Notes: a model not told the origin generated them from the letters alone. 46,675 nt of DNA from Acrocarpospora phusangensis (GCF_016862995.1 NZ_BOOA01000063.1:1-46675); one strand, 5' to 3'. Positions 35,565 to 44,562 are shown, counted from the stretch's first letter. Program-made: numbers and translations.

Positions 35565-36428
35565 TCAAACGGCGGCTTGGCGTACCGCTCGCTCTGTTAG
35601 TACTACCGCCAAATGGCGGCGGTAGTCGGGACGGCCGTGCAGGTCGGTGGGCGGATCTGTGCCCTCGGCCGCGACCGAGACCGCTTCCCGCAGCTCGCCG
35701 TACCCGTTGGTGATCGGGACGCCGGGGAGCCGGCGTTCGGCCGCGAAGGCGCGGACCGGGACGGTGCCCATGTTGGTGAGCGCTATCCGGCCCTCGCTGA
35801 TCGTGCCGTTGTCCCGTTTCACCGCGGCGGCGACGCCGACGATCGCCCAGGCCTGGGCGGTCCGGTGGAACTTCTCGTAGTGGAAGCCCCAGCCCGGCCC
35901 GAGTTTCGGCACCTTCGCGCCGAGCAGGATCTCGCCGGGCTCCAGCGCCGTCTCCAGGTAGTCGACGAAGAACTCCGCCGCCGGGATCTCCCGGGTGCCG
36001 TCGGCGGACAGGACCACGAACGTCATGTCCAGCGCGAGCGCCACCGCGGGCAGGTCTCCGGCCGGGTCGGCGTGCGCCATCGACCCGCCGAAGGTGCCGC
36101 GGTGCCGTACGGCGGGGTCGGCGACCTGGGCGGTGGCCAGCGCCACCAGCGGGCACTGCTCCTGCACGACCGCCGACTTGACCACCTCGTCGTGGGTGGT
36201 CATGGCGGCGATGTAGACGTGGTCGGGCTCGTCCCTGACGCCGCGCAGCTCGTCGATCCTGCCGATGTCGATCAGCGCGGCCGGGTAGGCCAGGCGCAGC
36301 CGCAGCAGGGGCAGCAGCGACTGCCCGCCGGCCAGCAGCTTGACGTCGTCGCCGGCCGCGTTCCGGAGGATCTGGGCGGCCTCCTCCACCGTGGTCGGCC
36401 GGACGTACTCGAAGGTGGCCGGGATCAT
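35565..36428 (-). CDS. coxM: FAD-binding subunit of a CO dehydrogenase-type molybdenum hydroxylase
   Basis: The 287-residue medium subunit carries FAD and passes electrons from the iron-sulfur subunit to the respiratory chain or another acceptor. Both FAD motifs are present: AGGQSLLPLLRLRL at residues 33-46 and RGTFGGSMAHADPAGD at 109-124. Length is normal. The ATG at 36428 overlaps the coxL stop (ATGA), giving coupled translation. The extreme C-terminus (RHLAVVLTERAVRQAA) matches the family. Confidence 0.93.
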   Translation of the reverse strand: MIPATFEYVRPTTVEEAAQILRNAAGDDVKLLAGGQSLLPLLRLRLAYPAALIDIGRIDELRGVRDEPDHVYIAAMTTHDEVVKSAVVQEQCPLVALATAQVADPAVRHRGTFGGSMAHADPAGDLPAVALALDMTFVVLSADGTREIPAAEFFVDYLETALEPGEILLGAKVPKLGPGWGFHYEKFHRTAQAWAIVGVAAAVKRDNGTISEGRIALTNMGTVPVRAFAAERRLPGVPITNGYGELREAVSVAAEGTDPPTDLHGRPDYRRHLAVVLTERAVRQAAV

Positions 36429-38770
36429 GACGTTCCTCCCTGGATCGCCCGCCAGACTCGTTCCGGCGTGCACGGCATCGCGACGTCCCGGATGCCGTAC
36501 GGGCTGAGCGCGTCCACGATGGCGTTGACCACGGCCGGGGTGGACGCGATGGTGCCCGCCTCGCCGACGCCCTTCACCCCGAGCGGGTTGGAGGTGGCCG
36601 GGGTGACCGTACGGTCGGTGGTGAAGTCGGGCAGGTCGGCGGCCGACGGGATCAGGTAGTCGGCCATGGTGGTGGTGAGCAGGTTGCCGTCGGTGTCGTA
36701 GACGGCCTCCTCGTACAGGGCCTGGGCGATGCCCTGGGCGATGCCGCCGTGCACCTGGCCCTCCACGATCAGCGGGTTGACCACGTTGCCGATGTCGTCC
36801 ACCGCCACGTACGAGCGGATCTTCGACTCGCCGGTCTCGGTGTCCACCTCGATCGCGCACAGGTGGGTGCCGTGCGGGAACGAGAACGCCTCCGGGTCGA
36901 AGGTGCTGCCCGCGTCCAGCTGCGGCTCGAAGCCGTCCGGCAGGTTGTGGGCGGCGAAGGTGGCCAGCGCCACCTCCTGGATGGTCTTGGCCGCGCCCGT
37001 GCCGCGCACCCGGAACGCGCCGCCGGTGAACTCCAGGTCGTCCGGCGAGCATTCCAGCAGGTGGGCGGCGACCTGCCGGGCGTTCTCCTTGACCTTCTCG
37101 CAGGCCTGGAGCACCGCGATGCCGCCGACCACGAGGGAGCGGGAGCCGTAGGTGTCCATGCCGCGCGGCGCGGAGGCGGTGTCGCCGTGCAGCACGGCCA
37201 CGTCCTCGAACGGCACGCCGAGCGCGTCGGCCACGATCTGCGACCAGGCCGTCTCGTGGCCCTGGCCGTGCGGGCTGGTGCCGGTGACGACCTCGACCTT
37301 GCCGGTGGGCAGCATCCGCACGGTGGCGTGCTCCCAGCCGCCCGCGCCGTACCGCAGGCTGCCCAGCACCCGGGACGGGGCCAGGCCGCACATCTCGGTG
37401 TACGTGGACACGCCGATGCCCAGCTGCACCGAGTCGTTGCGGTCCCGGCGGTCGGACTGCTCGGCGCGGAGCTTGTCGTAGCCGAACAGCGCGAGCGCCC
37501 GGTCGGTGGCGGCCTCGTAGTTGCCCGAGTCGTACGTCAGGCCGCCCGCCGTCGCGTACGGGAACTCCTCGTGCTTGATCCAGTTGCGCCGCCGGATCTC
37601 CAGCGGGTCCACGCCGATCTCGTGGGCGAGCTCGTCCATGGCGCGCTCGATCGCGTACGTGGCCTCCGGACGCCCGGCGCCCCGGTAGGCGTCGGTGGGC
37701 ATCTTGGTGGTGAAGACGCCGGTGCAGGTGAAGTCGTACGCGTCCATCTTGTACACACCCGTGTACATGAACGCGCCCAGCAGCGGGATGCCGGGCGTGA
37801 CCAGCATCAGGTAGGCGCCCATGTCGGCGAGCAGGTCCACCTTGACGCCGCGGAGCACGCCGTCGGCGGAGGCGGCCAGGCTGATGCGCTGGATCTGGTC
37901 GCGGCCGTGGTGCACGGTGAGGTTGCCCTCGGAGCGGGACTCGGTCCACTTGACCGGGCGCCCGAGCCGCTTGGTGATCAGCAGCGCCAGCACCTCCTCG
38001 GCGGTGACCTGCAGTTTCGAACCGAAACCGCCGCCCACGTCGGGGGCGACCACGCGGAGTTTGTGCTCGGGGATGCCGGTCGTGGCGGCCAGCATGACGC
38101 GCAGCACGTGCGGGATCTGGGTGGCGCTGTGCACGGTGTAGGTGTCGCCGTCGGTCTGCGCGACCACGGCGCGCGGCTCCATCGCGCTGGGGATGAGCCG
38201 CTGCTGCACGTACGTGCGCTCGATCACCACGGGCGCGTCCCGGAACGCCGCGTCCACGTCGCCGGTGCCGAACTGCCAGGTGAACGACCGGTTTCCGCCC
38301 TCATGGACGGGGGTCGCGCCTTCGGCCAGGGCCTCGTTCATGTCGAGGACGGCGGGCAGCGGCTCGTAGTCGATCTCGATCGCGTCCAGCGCGTCCGCGG
38401 CCTTGTACCGGTCGGTCGCGACCACGCAGGCGACGGCCTCGCCGACGTACCGGACGGTGCCGACGGCCATCGGCGGATGGTCGGGGATGACGATGTCCTC
38501 GGTCACCGGCCAGGCGCACGGCAGGCTGCCCTGCTCGTCGGCGAGGTCCTGGCCGCTGAAGACCGCGACCACGCCGGGCTGGGTCTTCGCGGCGGAGGTG
38601 TCCACCCGGGTGATGCGCGCGTGCGCCATGGGGCTGCGCAGGAACGCGATGTACAGCATGCCGGGCAGCTGGATGTTGTCGGTCCACAGGGTGCGCCCGG
38701 TGATCAGGCGTCCGTCTTCCTTGCGGCGGCGGGCCCGGCCGATCTCGGCCTCGGGCAGGGTGTCGGTCAT
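36425..38770 (-). CDS. coxL: Large molybdopterin subunit, form II CoxL-like
   Basis: The 781-residue catalytic subunit belongs to the xanthine oxidase family and binds the molybdopterin cytosine dinucleotide cofactor. The active-site loop reads AYRGAGR at residues 361-367, the form II signature. Form I enzymes, proven to oxidise CO, have AYXCSFR with a cysteine that holds copper; that cysteine is absent here. The true substrate may therefore be an aldehyde, purine or other compound. Other family blocks are present: GVGRPEATY-like context, VAPDVGGGFGSK, TSPHGQGHETAW and the C-terminal GVKGVGEAGTIASTPAVVNAIVDAL. It overlaps coxS upstream and coxM downstream by ATGA. Enzyme family certain; CO oxidation doubtful. 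Confidence 0.93.
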   Translation of the reverse strand: MTDTLPEAEIGRARRRKEDGRLITGRTLWTDNIQLPGMLYIAFLRSPMAHARITRVDTSAAKTQPGVVAVFSGQDLADEQGSLPCAWPVTEDIVIPDHPPMAVGTVRYVGEAVACVVATDRYKAADALDAIEIDYEPLPAVLDMNEALAEGATPVHEGGNRSFTWQFGTGDVDAAFRDAPVVIERTYVQQRLIPSAMEPRAVVAQTDGDTYTVHSATQIPHVLRVMLAATTGIPEHKLRVVAPDVGGGFGSKLQVTAEEVLALLITKRLGRPVKWTESRSEGNLTVHHGRDQIQRISLAASADGVLRGVKVDLLADMGAYLMLVTPGIPLLGAFMYTGVYKMDAYDFTCTGVFTTKMPTDAYRGAGRPEATYAIERAMDELAHEIGVDPLEIRRRNWIKHEEFPYATAGGLTYDSGNYEAATDRALALFGYDKLRAEQSDRRDRNDSVQLGIGVSTYTEMCGLAPSRVLGSLRYGAGGWEHATVRMLPTGKVEVVTGTSPHGQGHETAWSQIVADALGVPFEDVAVLHGDTASAPRGMDTYGSRSLVVGGIAVLQACEKVKENARQVAAHLLECSPDDLEFTGGAFRVRGTGAAKTIQEVALATFAAHNLPDGFEPQLDAGSTFDPEAFSFPHGTHLCAIEVDTETGESKIRSYVAVDDIGNVVNPLIVEGQVHGGIAQGIAQALYEEAVYDTDGNLLTTTMADYLIPSAADLPDFTTDRTVTPATSNPLGVKGVGEAGTIASTPAVVNAIVDALSPYGIRDVAMPCTPERVWRAIQGGTS

Positions 38771-39240
38771 TGCGCGGCCCCCAGCTCCTGGGCGCCTTTG
38801 CGTACGGCTCGGACGATGTTGCAGTAACCCGTGCACCGGCAGAGGTTGCCCTCCAGACCGGACCGGATCTCCTCTTCCGACGGGTCGGGGTTGTCCTGGA
38901 CCAGGTCGATCGAGGCCATGATCATGCCCGGCGTGCAGTACCCGCACTGCAGGGCGTGCTCCTCGTGGAAGGCGCGCTGCATGGGGTGCCAGCCGCCGCT
39001 GCCGGCCAGCCCTTCGATGGTCAGGATGTCGGCGCCGTCCGCTTGGACGGCGAGGACGGAGCAGCTCTTGACGCTCCGGCCGTCCATCAGGACCGTGCAG
39101 GCGCCGCAGTTGCTGGTGTCGCAGCCGATCGGGGTGCCCGTTCGCCCCAGCCGGTCTCTCAGGAAATGGACGAGGAGCAGCCGGGGTTCGACCTCTTCCT
39201 CGTATTTCGTGCCGTCGACGGTGACGGTAATCCGAGACAT
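38767..39240 (-). CDS. coxS: [2Fe-2S] small subunit of the molybdenum hydroxylase
   Basis: The 157-residue small subunit holds two [2Fe-2S] clusters that pass electrons from the molybdenum centre to FAD. The plant-ferredoxin-type cluster ligands are C40, C45, C48 and C60 (GCDTSNCGACTVLMDGRSVKSC region), and the second cluster ligands are C99, C102, C134 and C136 (CGYCTPG and CRCTGYC). The ATG at 39240 follows GGAGG. It is the first gene of the coxS-L-M-G unit, and a perfect inverted repeat lies 13 nt upstream of its start codon. Confidence 0.95.
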   Translation of the reverse strand: MSRITVTVDGTKYEEEVEPRLLLVHFLRDRLGRTGTPIGCDTSNCGACTVLMDGRSVKSCSVLAVQADGADILTIEGLAGSGGWHPMQRAFHEEHALQCGYCTPGMIMASIDLVQDNPDPSEEEIRSGLEGNLCRCTGYCNIVRAVRKGAQELGAAQ

Positions 39241-39253
39241 ACGTCCTCCGCAC

Positions 39254-39278
39254 CACAAGTGATAAACGGACACTTGTG
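39254..39278 (-). promoter_or_regulatory. Perfect inverted repeat operator before coxS
   Basis: CACAAGTG (39254-39261) and CACTTGTG (39271-39278) form a perfect 8-bp inverted repeat with a 9-nt spacer. It lies between the coxS ribosome binding site (GGAGG) and the upstream region, so a bound repressor would block the promoter or early leader. No regulator gene of obvious relevance is adjacent. Confidence 0.65.
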
Positions 39279-39351
39279 AACGTACGCCCGTGAGGTTCGC
39301 GGTCAACCCTCCATGCCGCACCGGGGCGATCACATGACTAAAACGAGGGCG

Positions 39352-39597
39352 CTACCGCCGGCGGAACGCCTTGCTGATGATTCCGATGAATCCGGCGAAG
39401 CCGAGGCCGACCAGCAGGATGGGCACCATGATCATCGGGTCCGGGTCGGGGGCGATCAGGTAGCGGATGCCGAAGCCGATGAAGAGCAGGCCGCAGAGGA
39501 GGGCCAGCCAGTCCGTCCGGTGTCCCCGGCCCTGCGGCGGCCGCTCCTCCGTCTCGGCGGGGGAGGCCCACGGGTTGTGCTCGTCGTCACGCGGCAC
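39352..39597 (-). CDS. Small two-helix membrane protein
   Basis: The 81-residue protein has an acidic soluble N-terminus and two hydrophobic segments (WLALLCGLLFIGFGIRYLI and MIMVPILLVGLGFAGFIGIIS), ending in KAFRRR. I know no named function. It starts at GTG 39597, inside the end of the PspC-domain gene (11-nt overlap), so it is probably translated with it. Its place in the PspC operon suggests a membrane-stress accessory role. Confidence 0.7.
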   Translation of the reverse strand: MPRDDEHNPWASPAETEERPPQGRGHRTDWLALLCGLLFIGFGIRYLIAPDPDPMIMVPILLVGLGFAGFIGIISKAFRRR

Positions 39598-41131
39598 GGC
39601 GCACCTCCACGTCCCCGATGCCCGCCCGTACGTGCAGCTCGATCGTGGCGGCGTCGCCGTCCGGCTTGACCTCCGGGTCCAGGATCCGGTTCACGGTCAC
39701 GTCCGTGCCGTTCTCCACCCGGTGGTCGACCTTGATGTCGCCGAGCCGGGTGTAGGCGAACACCTCCACCCGCGCGGTCGGCGGCAGCAGCACGGTCAGC
39801 TGGCCGACCGAGATGGAGGCGTCGAACCTGGTCCTGCCGCCGGGGCTGAGCGTCAGGTCGCTCAGGTCCAGCCGGCCCTCGCCGATGCCGACCGTGTACG
39901 TCCTGCTCGCCTGCGAGATGTCCACGGGATGCCAGTTGTAGCTGCCGACCTTCTTCGGGATGCCGCTCACGCTCGACCCGGCGACCAGCACGAGCGACAC
40001 GATCGTGCCCGCGGCGACCAGGGCCGCGCCCCGGCCGTACCAGGTGGCCACGAGCAGGCCCGCGCCGATCGTGACCAGCACGGCCCCGCCGATGACGGGC
40101 GCGCTGATCGAACCGGTGCCGGACTGGACCGCCACCATGATGCCTCCAACGATGAACGCCAGGCAGATGGTGAGTCCGCCGATGAACGACTTGGGTTTCT
40201 TCTGCTTGATCTTCTGCGGCCGCTGCTGCGGCCGCTCCGGGGTCTTCGGCGCGTACGGCCCGCGCGGCGCGAACGGCTCTCCCGTGTCGTACGGCCTGGC
40301 CGGCGAAGGAGCCGTGGGCGGAGCGGTGTACGGGGGCGCCGGCGTCGCCTGGGGGGCGAACGTGGCGCTGCGGGCTTCCCGTGCCAGGTCCGACAGCCTG
40401 CGGTACCCGCCGACCTGCGGCGCGGTGTACGCGGGGGCGTAGCCGTACGGACCGGGAGACGGCGGCATCGCGGGCTCCGGCGTCGGGTACGGCGGGGTGA
40501 ACGGGCGGGCGAACGCGCTTTCCGGGGCGCGGGTCATGCCGCGGCGGCCGGTCATGCGTTCGGGGATGGAGCGCGCGAGGGACATCAGGTCGACGCCCCG
40601 GGCGTGCGCGGCCAGCAGCGCGATGGCCAGCAGGGTGCCGACCACGATGGTGCCGCGGCCGATCCCGCCGGAGGCCACGTTGATGATCAGACCGAACGCG
40701 AACACCGCCGTGAGCAGGGCCAGCACCGTCTCCGCGTCGAAGATGCGGCGGGTCCACTGCTCCAGGTAGCCGGGGCGTCCATCGGGCTCGCGCATCAACA
40801 GGAACGCGGCGATGTACAGAAAAATCCCGATACCGGAGCCGAGCACCAGCACGGCGAAACCCACCCGGAACAGCACCGGGTCCATGCCGGAGAACCGGCC
40901 GAGCCCCGCGCAGACCCCCGTCAGCATGCGCCCTTCATTACTGCGCTGCAGGAACCGCGGCGCTTCCATGGCCGTCCCGGGCTCCCCGGGTTCGGTGGTT
41001 TCCGTGGATTCCGTCGATTCCGTGGACGCCTCGGGATCGGCCGGCGCCTGCGCGGGCGCGTCCGTCTCGGTGTGCTGGGTCGCCGCGTTCGGGTCTTCCG
41101 CGTTCGGCCCGGACGAGGGTGCTTCGGTCAT
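39587..41131 (-). CDS. PspC-domain membrane protein with C-terminal toastrack-like domain
   Basis: The 514-residue protein has an acidic, repetitive N-terminus (STESTESTETTEPGEPG). A PspC domain follows at about 56-115 (RMLTGVCAGLGRFSGMDPVLFRVGFAVLVL, then GIFLYIAAFLLM). Next come further transmembrane helices, a long Pro-rich loop, three more helices, and a beta-rich extracellular tail (GEGRLDLSDLTLSPGGRTRFDASISVGQLTVLLPPTARVEV). The last part resembles LiaF/toastrack-type domains. In actinobacteria such genes are divergent from a PspC-histidine kinase and response regulator, as here, and are likely its targets or its signal input. Membrane-stress sensing is inferred. Confidence 0.88.
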   Translation of the reverse strand: MTEAPSSGPNAEDPNAATQHTETDAPAQAPADPEASTESTESTETTEPGEPGTAMEAPRFLQRSNEGRMLTGVCAGLGRFSGMDPVLFRVGFAVLVLGSGIGIFLYIAAFLLMREPDGRPGYLEQWTRRIFDAETVLALLTAVFAFGLIINVASGGIGRGTIVVGTLLAIALLAAHARGVDLMSLARSIPERMTGRRGMTRAPESAFARPFTPPYPTPEPAMPPSPGPYGYAPAYTAPQVGGYRRLSDLAREARSATFAPQATPAPPYTAPPTAPSPARPYDTGEPFAPRGPYAPKTPERPQQRPQKIKQKKPKSFIGGLTICLAFIVGGIMVAVQSGTGSISAPVIGGAVLVTIGAGLLVATWYGRGAALVAAGTIVSLVLVAGSSVSGIPKKVGSYNWHPVDISQASRTYTVGIGEGRLDLSDLTLSPGGRTRFDASISVGQLTVLLPPTARVEVFAYTRLGDIKVDHRVENGTDVTVNRILDPEVKPDGDAATIELHVRAGIGDVEVRRAA

Positions 41132-41177
41132 GGTCCCATCGTGGTCGTTGTGCGGGGGTGTGTGCCATCGGGGGAAC

Positions 41178-41208
41178 CCCTGAACTCAGTCTCAGGGACG
41201 CGCCCTGA
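41178..41208 (+). promoter_or_regulatory. Three-half-site operator in the divergent PspC promoter region
   Basis: CCCTGA (41178-41183), an 8-nt spacer, TCAGGG (41192-41197), a 5-nt spacer and CCCTGA (41203-41208) form two overlapping inverted repeats in the 114-nt region between the PspC gene and the kinase gene. It is a good candidate binding site for the linked response regulator acting on both promoters. Confidence 0.5.
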
Positions 41209-41245
41209 TGCGTACGCTTGGGCGACATGTGACGATGCAGGGGCG

Positions 41246-42430
41246 ATGTCTGAGATTCCTGACGCCATACCGGCGTTCCCCAAGCTGACCAGGCCCATGT
41301 CCGGGCGCGTGGTCGCGGGAGTCGCGCAAGGGGCGGCCGACCAGTTGCGGCTCGACCCCGTCGTGCTGCGGCTCGCGTTCGTGCTGCTCACCGTCCTGGA
41401 CGGGCTGGGCATCGTCGCGTACGCCGCACTCTGGATGTTCACCTCGCGCGAACCGTCCGAACGGGTGGACCGGGGCCGCGACTGGGGGCAGGTGGCCGCG
41501 TACGGCCTGGTCGGCTTCGTGCTGGCCGCCCTCGGCGTGCTGACCGGGGCCGCCGCCGGCGGAGTCGCCACCTGGCCGATCGCGATCGGCGGCATCGGCT
41601 CGCTGATCCTCTGGCAGCAGGCCGACCCCGGCCGCCGCAAGCGCTGGATGAACACCACCGTCGGCCAGGTCCGGCAGACCTGGGTGCGCTCGGGCATCGG
41701 CCTGCTGCTGGTGGTGGTCGGCGCGATCGGCTTCCTGGTCGCCCAGGACCAGCTCGCCCAGGCGGGTACCGGCCTGATGTTCACCGCCGTCGTGGTCGGC
41801 GGCATCGGCCTGATCGCCGCGCCCTGGCTGGCCAGCCTGTGGAAGGAGCTCCAGAAGGAGCGCACCGAGCGCATCAGGCAGGAGGAGCGGGCCGAGGTGG
41901 CCGCGCACGTGCACGACTCGGTGCTGCACACCCTCACCCTGATCCAGCGCAACGCCAACGACCCGCGCGAGGTCACCCGGCTCGCCCGATCCCAGGAGCG
42001 CGAGCTGCGCAACTGGCTCTACCAGCCGAAACAGGACGCCGACGCGACGCTCGCGGCGGCGGTCCGGCGGGTCGCGGCCGAGGAGGAGGACGCGCACGGC
42101 GTGCCCATCGAGATCGTCTGCGTCGGCGACTGCGAGCTGGACGAGAGCCTCTCGGCCTTGCTCCACGCGGCCAGGCAGGCGATGGTGAACGCGGCGAAAT
42201 ATTCTGAATCCCCGGTCGTTTCGGTCTATCTGGAGATCGAACCCGACGAGGTGACGTTGTTCGTCAGGGACCGCGGCAAGGGCTTCACCCTCGACGACGT
42301 GCCGGAGGATCGGATGGGCATCCGCCAGTCGATCATCGGCCGGATGGAGCGGAACGGCGGAAGCGCCCGGGTGAAGACCGCGCCCGGCGAGGGCACCGAG
42401 ATCATGTTGACGATGAAGAGGAATTCATGA
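41246..42430 (+). CDS. PspC-domain sensor histidine kinase (NarL-family type)
   Basis: The 394-residue protein combines an N-terminal PspC domain (about residues 15-70, MSGRVVAGVAQGAADQLRLDPVVLRLAF then an aromatic helix), further transmembrane helices up to about 195, and a kinase core. The phospho-acceptor is probably His223 in HVHDSVLHTLTLIQ. The ATPase part has the N-box at QAMVNAAKYS (Asn315), the G1 motif VRDRGKGF and the Gly-rich GEGTEI near the C-terminus. It should sense membrane state and phosphorylate the response regulator whose ATG overlaps its stop (ATGA). The ATG at 41246 has AGGGG very close upstream, so the exact start is slightly uncertain. Confidence 0.9.
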   Translation: MSEIPDAIPAFPKLTRPMSGRVVAGVAQGAADQLRLDPVVLRLAFVLLTVLDGLGIVAYAALWMFTSREPSERVDRGRDWGQVAAYGLVGFVLAALGVLTGAAAGGVATWPIAIGGIGSLILWQQADPGRRKRWMNTTVGQVRQTWVRSGIGLLLVVVGAIGFLVAQDQLAQAGTGLMFTAVVVGGIGLIAAPWLASLWKELQKERTERIRQEERAEVAAHVHDSVLHTLTLIQRNANDPREVTRLARSQERELRNWLYQPKQDADATLAAAVRRVAAEEEDAHGVPIEIVCVGDCELDESLSALLHAARQAMVNAAKYSESPVVSVYLEIEPDEVTLFVRDRGKGFTLDDVPEDRMGIRQSIIGRMERNGGSARVKTAPGEGTEIMLTMKRNS

Positions 42431-43065
42431 AGACCGTACGTGTGCTGATCGTGGACGACCACCGGCTGTTCCGGTCCGGGGTGCGCGCCGAGCTGGGGCC
42501 GTCCATCCAGGTCGTCGGCGAGGCCGAGGACGTGGAGACGGCCGTGCGCACGATCGCCGAACTGGAGCCGGACGTGGTGCTGCTGGACGTGCACATGCCG
42601 GGCGGCGGCGGCCAGGAGGTGCTCCGGCGGGTGCTCGGGTCGGGCTCCCAGGTCCGGTTCCTGGCGCTGTCGGTCTCCGACGCGGCCGAGGACGTGATCG
42701 GCGTGATCCGCGGCGGCGCGCGCGGGTACGTGACCAAGACCATCAACGGCACCGAGCTGACCGACGCGATCGGCCGGGTGGCCGAGGGCGACGCGGTCTT
42801 CTCGCCGCGGCTGGCCGGGTTCGTGCTGGACGCCTTCGCCTCCACCGAGGCGCCGCCGATCGATCCCGAACTCGACTCCCTGACCACGCGGGAGCGCGAG
42901 GTGCTGCGGCTGATCGCGCGCGGGTACGCGTACAAGGAGATCGCCAAGGAGCTGTTCATCTCGGTGAAGACGGTGGAGACGCACGTGTCGTCGGTGCTGC
43001 GCAAGCTACAGCTGTCGAACCGGCACGAACTGTCTCGCTGGGCGACCGCCCGTCGCCTGGTCTGA
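42427..43065 (+). CDS. NarL/FixJ-family response regulator
   Basis: The 212-residue protein has a receiver domain with acidic pocket D10-D11 and phospho-acceptor D54 in VVLLDVHMPGG, plus the KT pair in GYVTKTINGTEL. The C-terminal LuxR-type HTH is LTTREREVLRLIARGYAYKEIAKELFISVKTVETHVSSVLRKLQL. It is translationally coupled to the PspC-histidine kinase by a 4-nt overlap. Likely targets are the divergent PspC operon, through the repeat at 41178-41208, and its own operon. Confidence 0.95.
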   Translation: MKTVRVLIVDDHRLFRSGVRAELGPSIQVVGEAEDVETAVRTIAELEPDVVLLDVHMPGGGGQEVLRRVLGSGSQVRFLALSVSDAAEDVIGVIRGGARGYVTKTINGTELTDAIGRVAEGDAVFSPRLAGFVLDAFASTEAPPIDPELDSLTTREREVLRLIARGYAYKEIAKELFISVKTVETHVSSVLRKLQLSNRHELSRWATARRLV

Positions 43066-43092
43066 TCCGCGCCGCCGTGCGACGCTTCGCAG

Positions 43093-44562
43093 ATGGGACG
43101 TGACGTACCTGCCATAACGTTCAGCCGGGAAGACCGCCGGATTTATCGCGACAAAATTCGTCGATCGCTGGACGTGCTGGCCCAGATGTTGCGCGAGGCG
43201 CGGTTCGAGGCCGACCGGCCGCTGGCGGGCCTGGAGATCGAGCTCAACCTGGTCAACGAGCGGGGCGAACCCGCCATGAAGAACGCCGAGGTCCTGGCCG
43301 CGATCGCGGAACCGGACTGGGCGACCGAACTCGGCCAGTTCAACGTCGAGATAAACGTGGACCCGCAGGACCTCTCCCAGAACGGCCTGAACGCGCTGGA
43401 GCAGTCGGTCCGCGACAAGCTCAACCACGCCGAGGAGCGGGCCAGGACCGTCGGCGGCCACATGGTCCTGGTCGGCATCCTGCCCACGCTCCGCGAGTCG
43501 GACGTGCACGAGGGCACGCTGTCGGCCAATCCGCGCTACAAACTGCTCAACGAGCAGATCTTCGCGGCCCGCGGCGAGGACCTCCACATCGACATCGAGG
43601 GCGTCGAACGCCTCGACACCTACGCCGACAGCATCACCCCCGAGGCCGCCTGCACGAGCGTGCAACTCCACCTCCAGGTCAGCCCGCCCGCCTTCGCCGC
43701 GCACTGGAACGCCGCCCAGGCCATTTCCGGCGCCCAGATCGCGGTCGCCGCCAACTCGCCGTTCCTGTTCGGCAGGGAACTCTGGCGCGAGACCCGGATC
43801 AGCCTCTTCGAGCAGGCCACCGACACCCGCCCCGAAGAGCTCAAAGCCCAGGGCGTACGGCCGAGGGTGTGGTTCGGCGAACGTTGGATCACCTCCGTCT
43901 TCGACCTGTTCGAGGAGAACGTCCGCTACTTCCCGGCCCTGTTGCCCATGTGCGAGGACGAAGACCCCCGCGAGGTGCTCGACTCCGGCGGCACCCCCGC
44001 CATGGGCGAACTCTCCCTCCACAACGGCACGGTCTACCGCTGGAACCGTCCCGTCTACGCCGTGGCGGGCGGCCTCCCGCACATCCGCGTGGAGAACCGC
44101 GTGCTCCCCGCCGGCCCCACCGTCCTCGACATCGCCGCCAACGCCGCCTTCTACTACGGCCTGATGCGCGTGCTCCCGTACGCCGAGCGCCCGGTCTGGA
44201 CGCAGATGTCCTTCGCCGCCGCCGAGGACAACCTGCGCTCCGCCGCCCGCCACGGCCTCGACGCCCGCCTCTACTGGCCCGGCCTCGGCGAAGTCCCCGC
44301 CACCGAGCTCGTCCTCCGCCGCCTCCTCCCCCTCGCCCACGAGGGCCTCGACAAATGGGGCGTCGACCCCACCCACCGCGACCGCCTCCTCGGCATCATC
44401 GAACAGCGCTGCCTCACCCACGCCAACGGCGCCACCTGGCAGGTCCAGGCCTTCCACGACCTCGGCTCCGACTACGAGGCCCTCCGCCAGATGACCCTCC
44501 ACTACACCACCCACATGCACACCAACGAACCCGTCCACACCTGGCCCGCCATCGGCACGTAA
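43093..44562 (+). CDS. GCS2-family glutamate-cysteine ligase-like protein
   Basis: The 489-residue protein belongs to the carboxylate-amine ligase family 2 (YbdK / actinobacterial glutamate-cysteine ligase relatives), which join glutamate to an amine with ATP. Visible family features are GLEIELNLVNERGEP near residue 45, then LGQFNVEINVDPQDL, a CTSVQLHLQVSP strand near 180, NSPFLFGRELWRETRI and PHIRVENRVLPAGPT. The last two include the usual metal and ATP ligands. Actinomycetes make mycothiol rather than glutathione, so the product is uncertain. It follows the response regulator by 27 nt on the same strand and may be in its operon. The last 61 nt of the gene lie in a duplicated 65-bp block. 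Confidence 0.85.
   Translation: MGRDVPAITFSREDRRIYRDKIRRSLDVLAQMLREARFEADRPLAGLEIELNLVNERGEPAMKNAEVLAAIAEPDWATELGQFNVEINVDPQDLSQNGLNALEQSVRDKLNHAEERARTVGGHMVLVGILPTLRESDVHEGTLSANPRYKLLNEQIFAARGEDLHIDIEGVERLDTYADSITPEAACTSVQLHLQVSPPAFAAHWNAAQAISGAQIAVAANSPFLFGRELWRETRISLFEQATDTRPEELKAQGVRPRVWFGERWITSVFDLFEENVRYFPALLPMCEDEDPREVLDSGGTPAMGELSLHNGTVYRWNRPVYAVAGGLPHIRVENRVLPAGPTVLDIAANAAFYYGLMRVLPYAERPVWTQMSFAAAEDNLRSAARHGLDARLYWPGLGEVPATELVLRRLLPLAHEGLDKWGVDPTHRDRLLGIIEQRCLTHANGATWQVQAFHDLGSDYEALRQMTLHYTTHMHTNEPVHTWPAIGT

Noticed and set aside
36425-39256. 943-codon frame suggesting a fused coxS-coxL protein
   Set aside because: The N-terminal part is an out-of-frame reading of coxS; coxL starts at ATG 38770, overlapping the coxS stop by ATGA, as in other cox operons.
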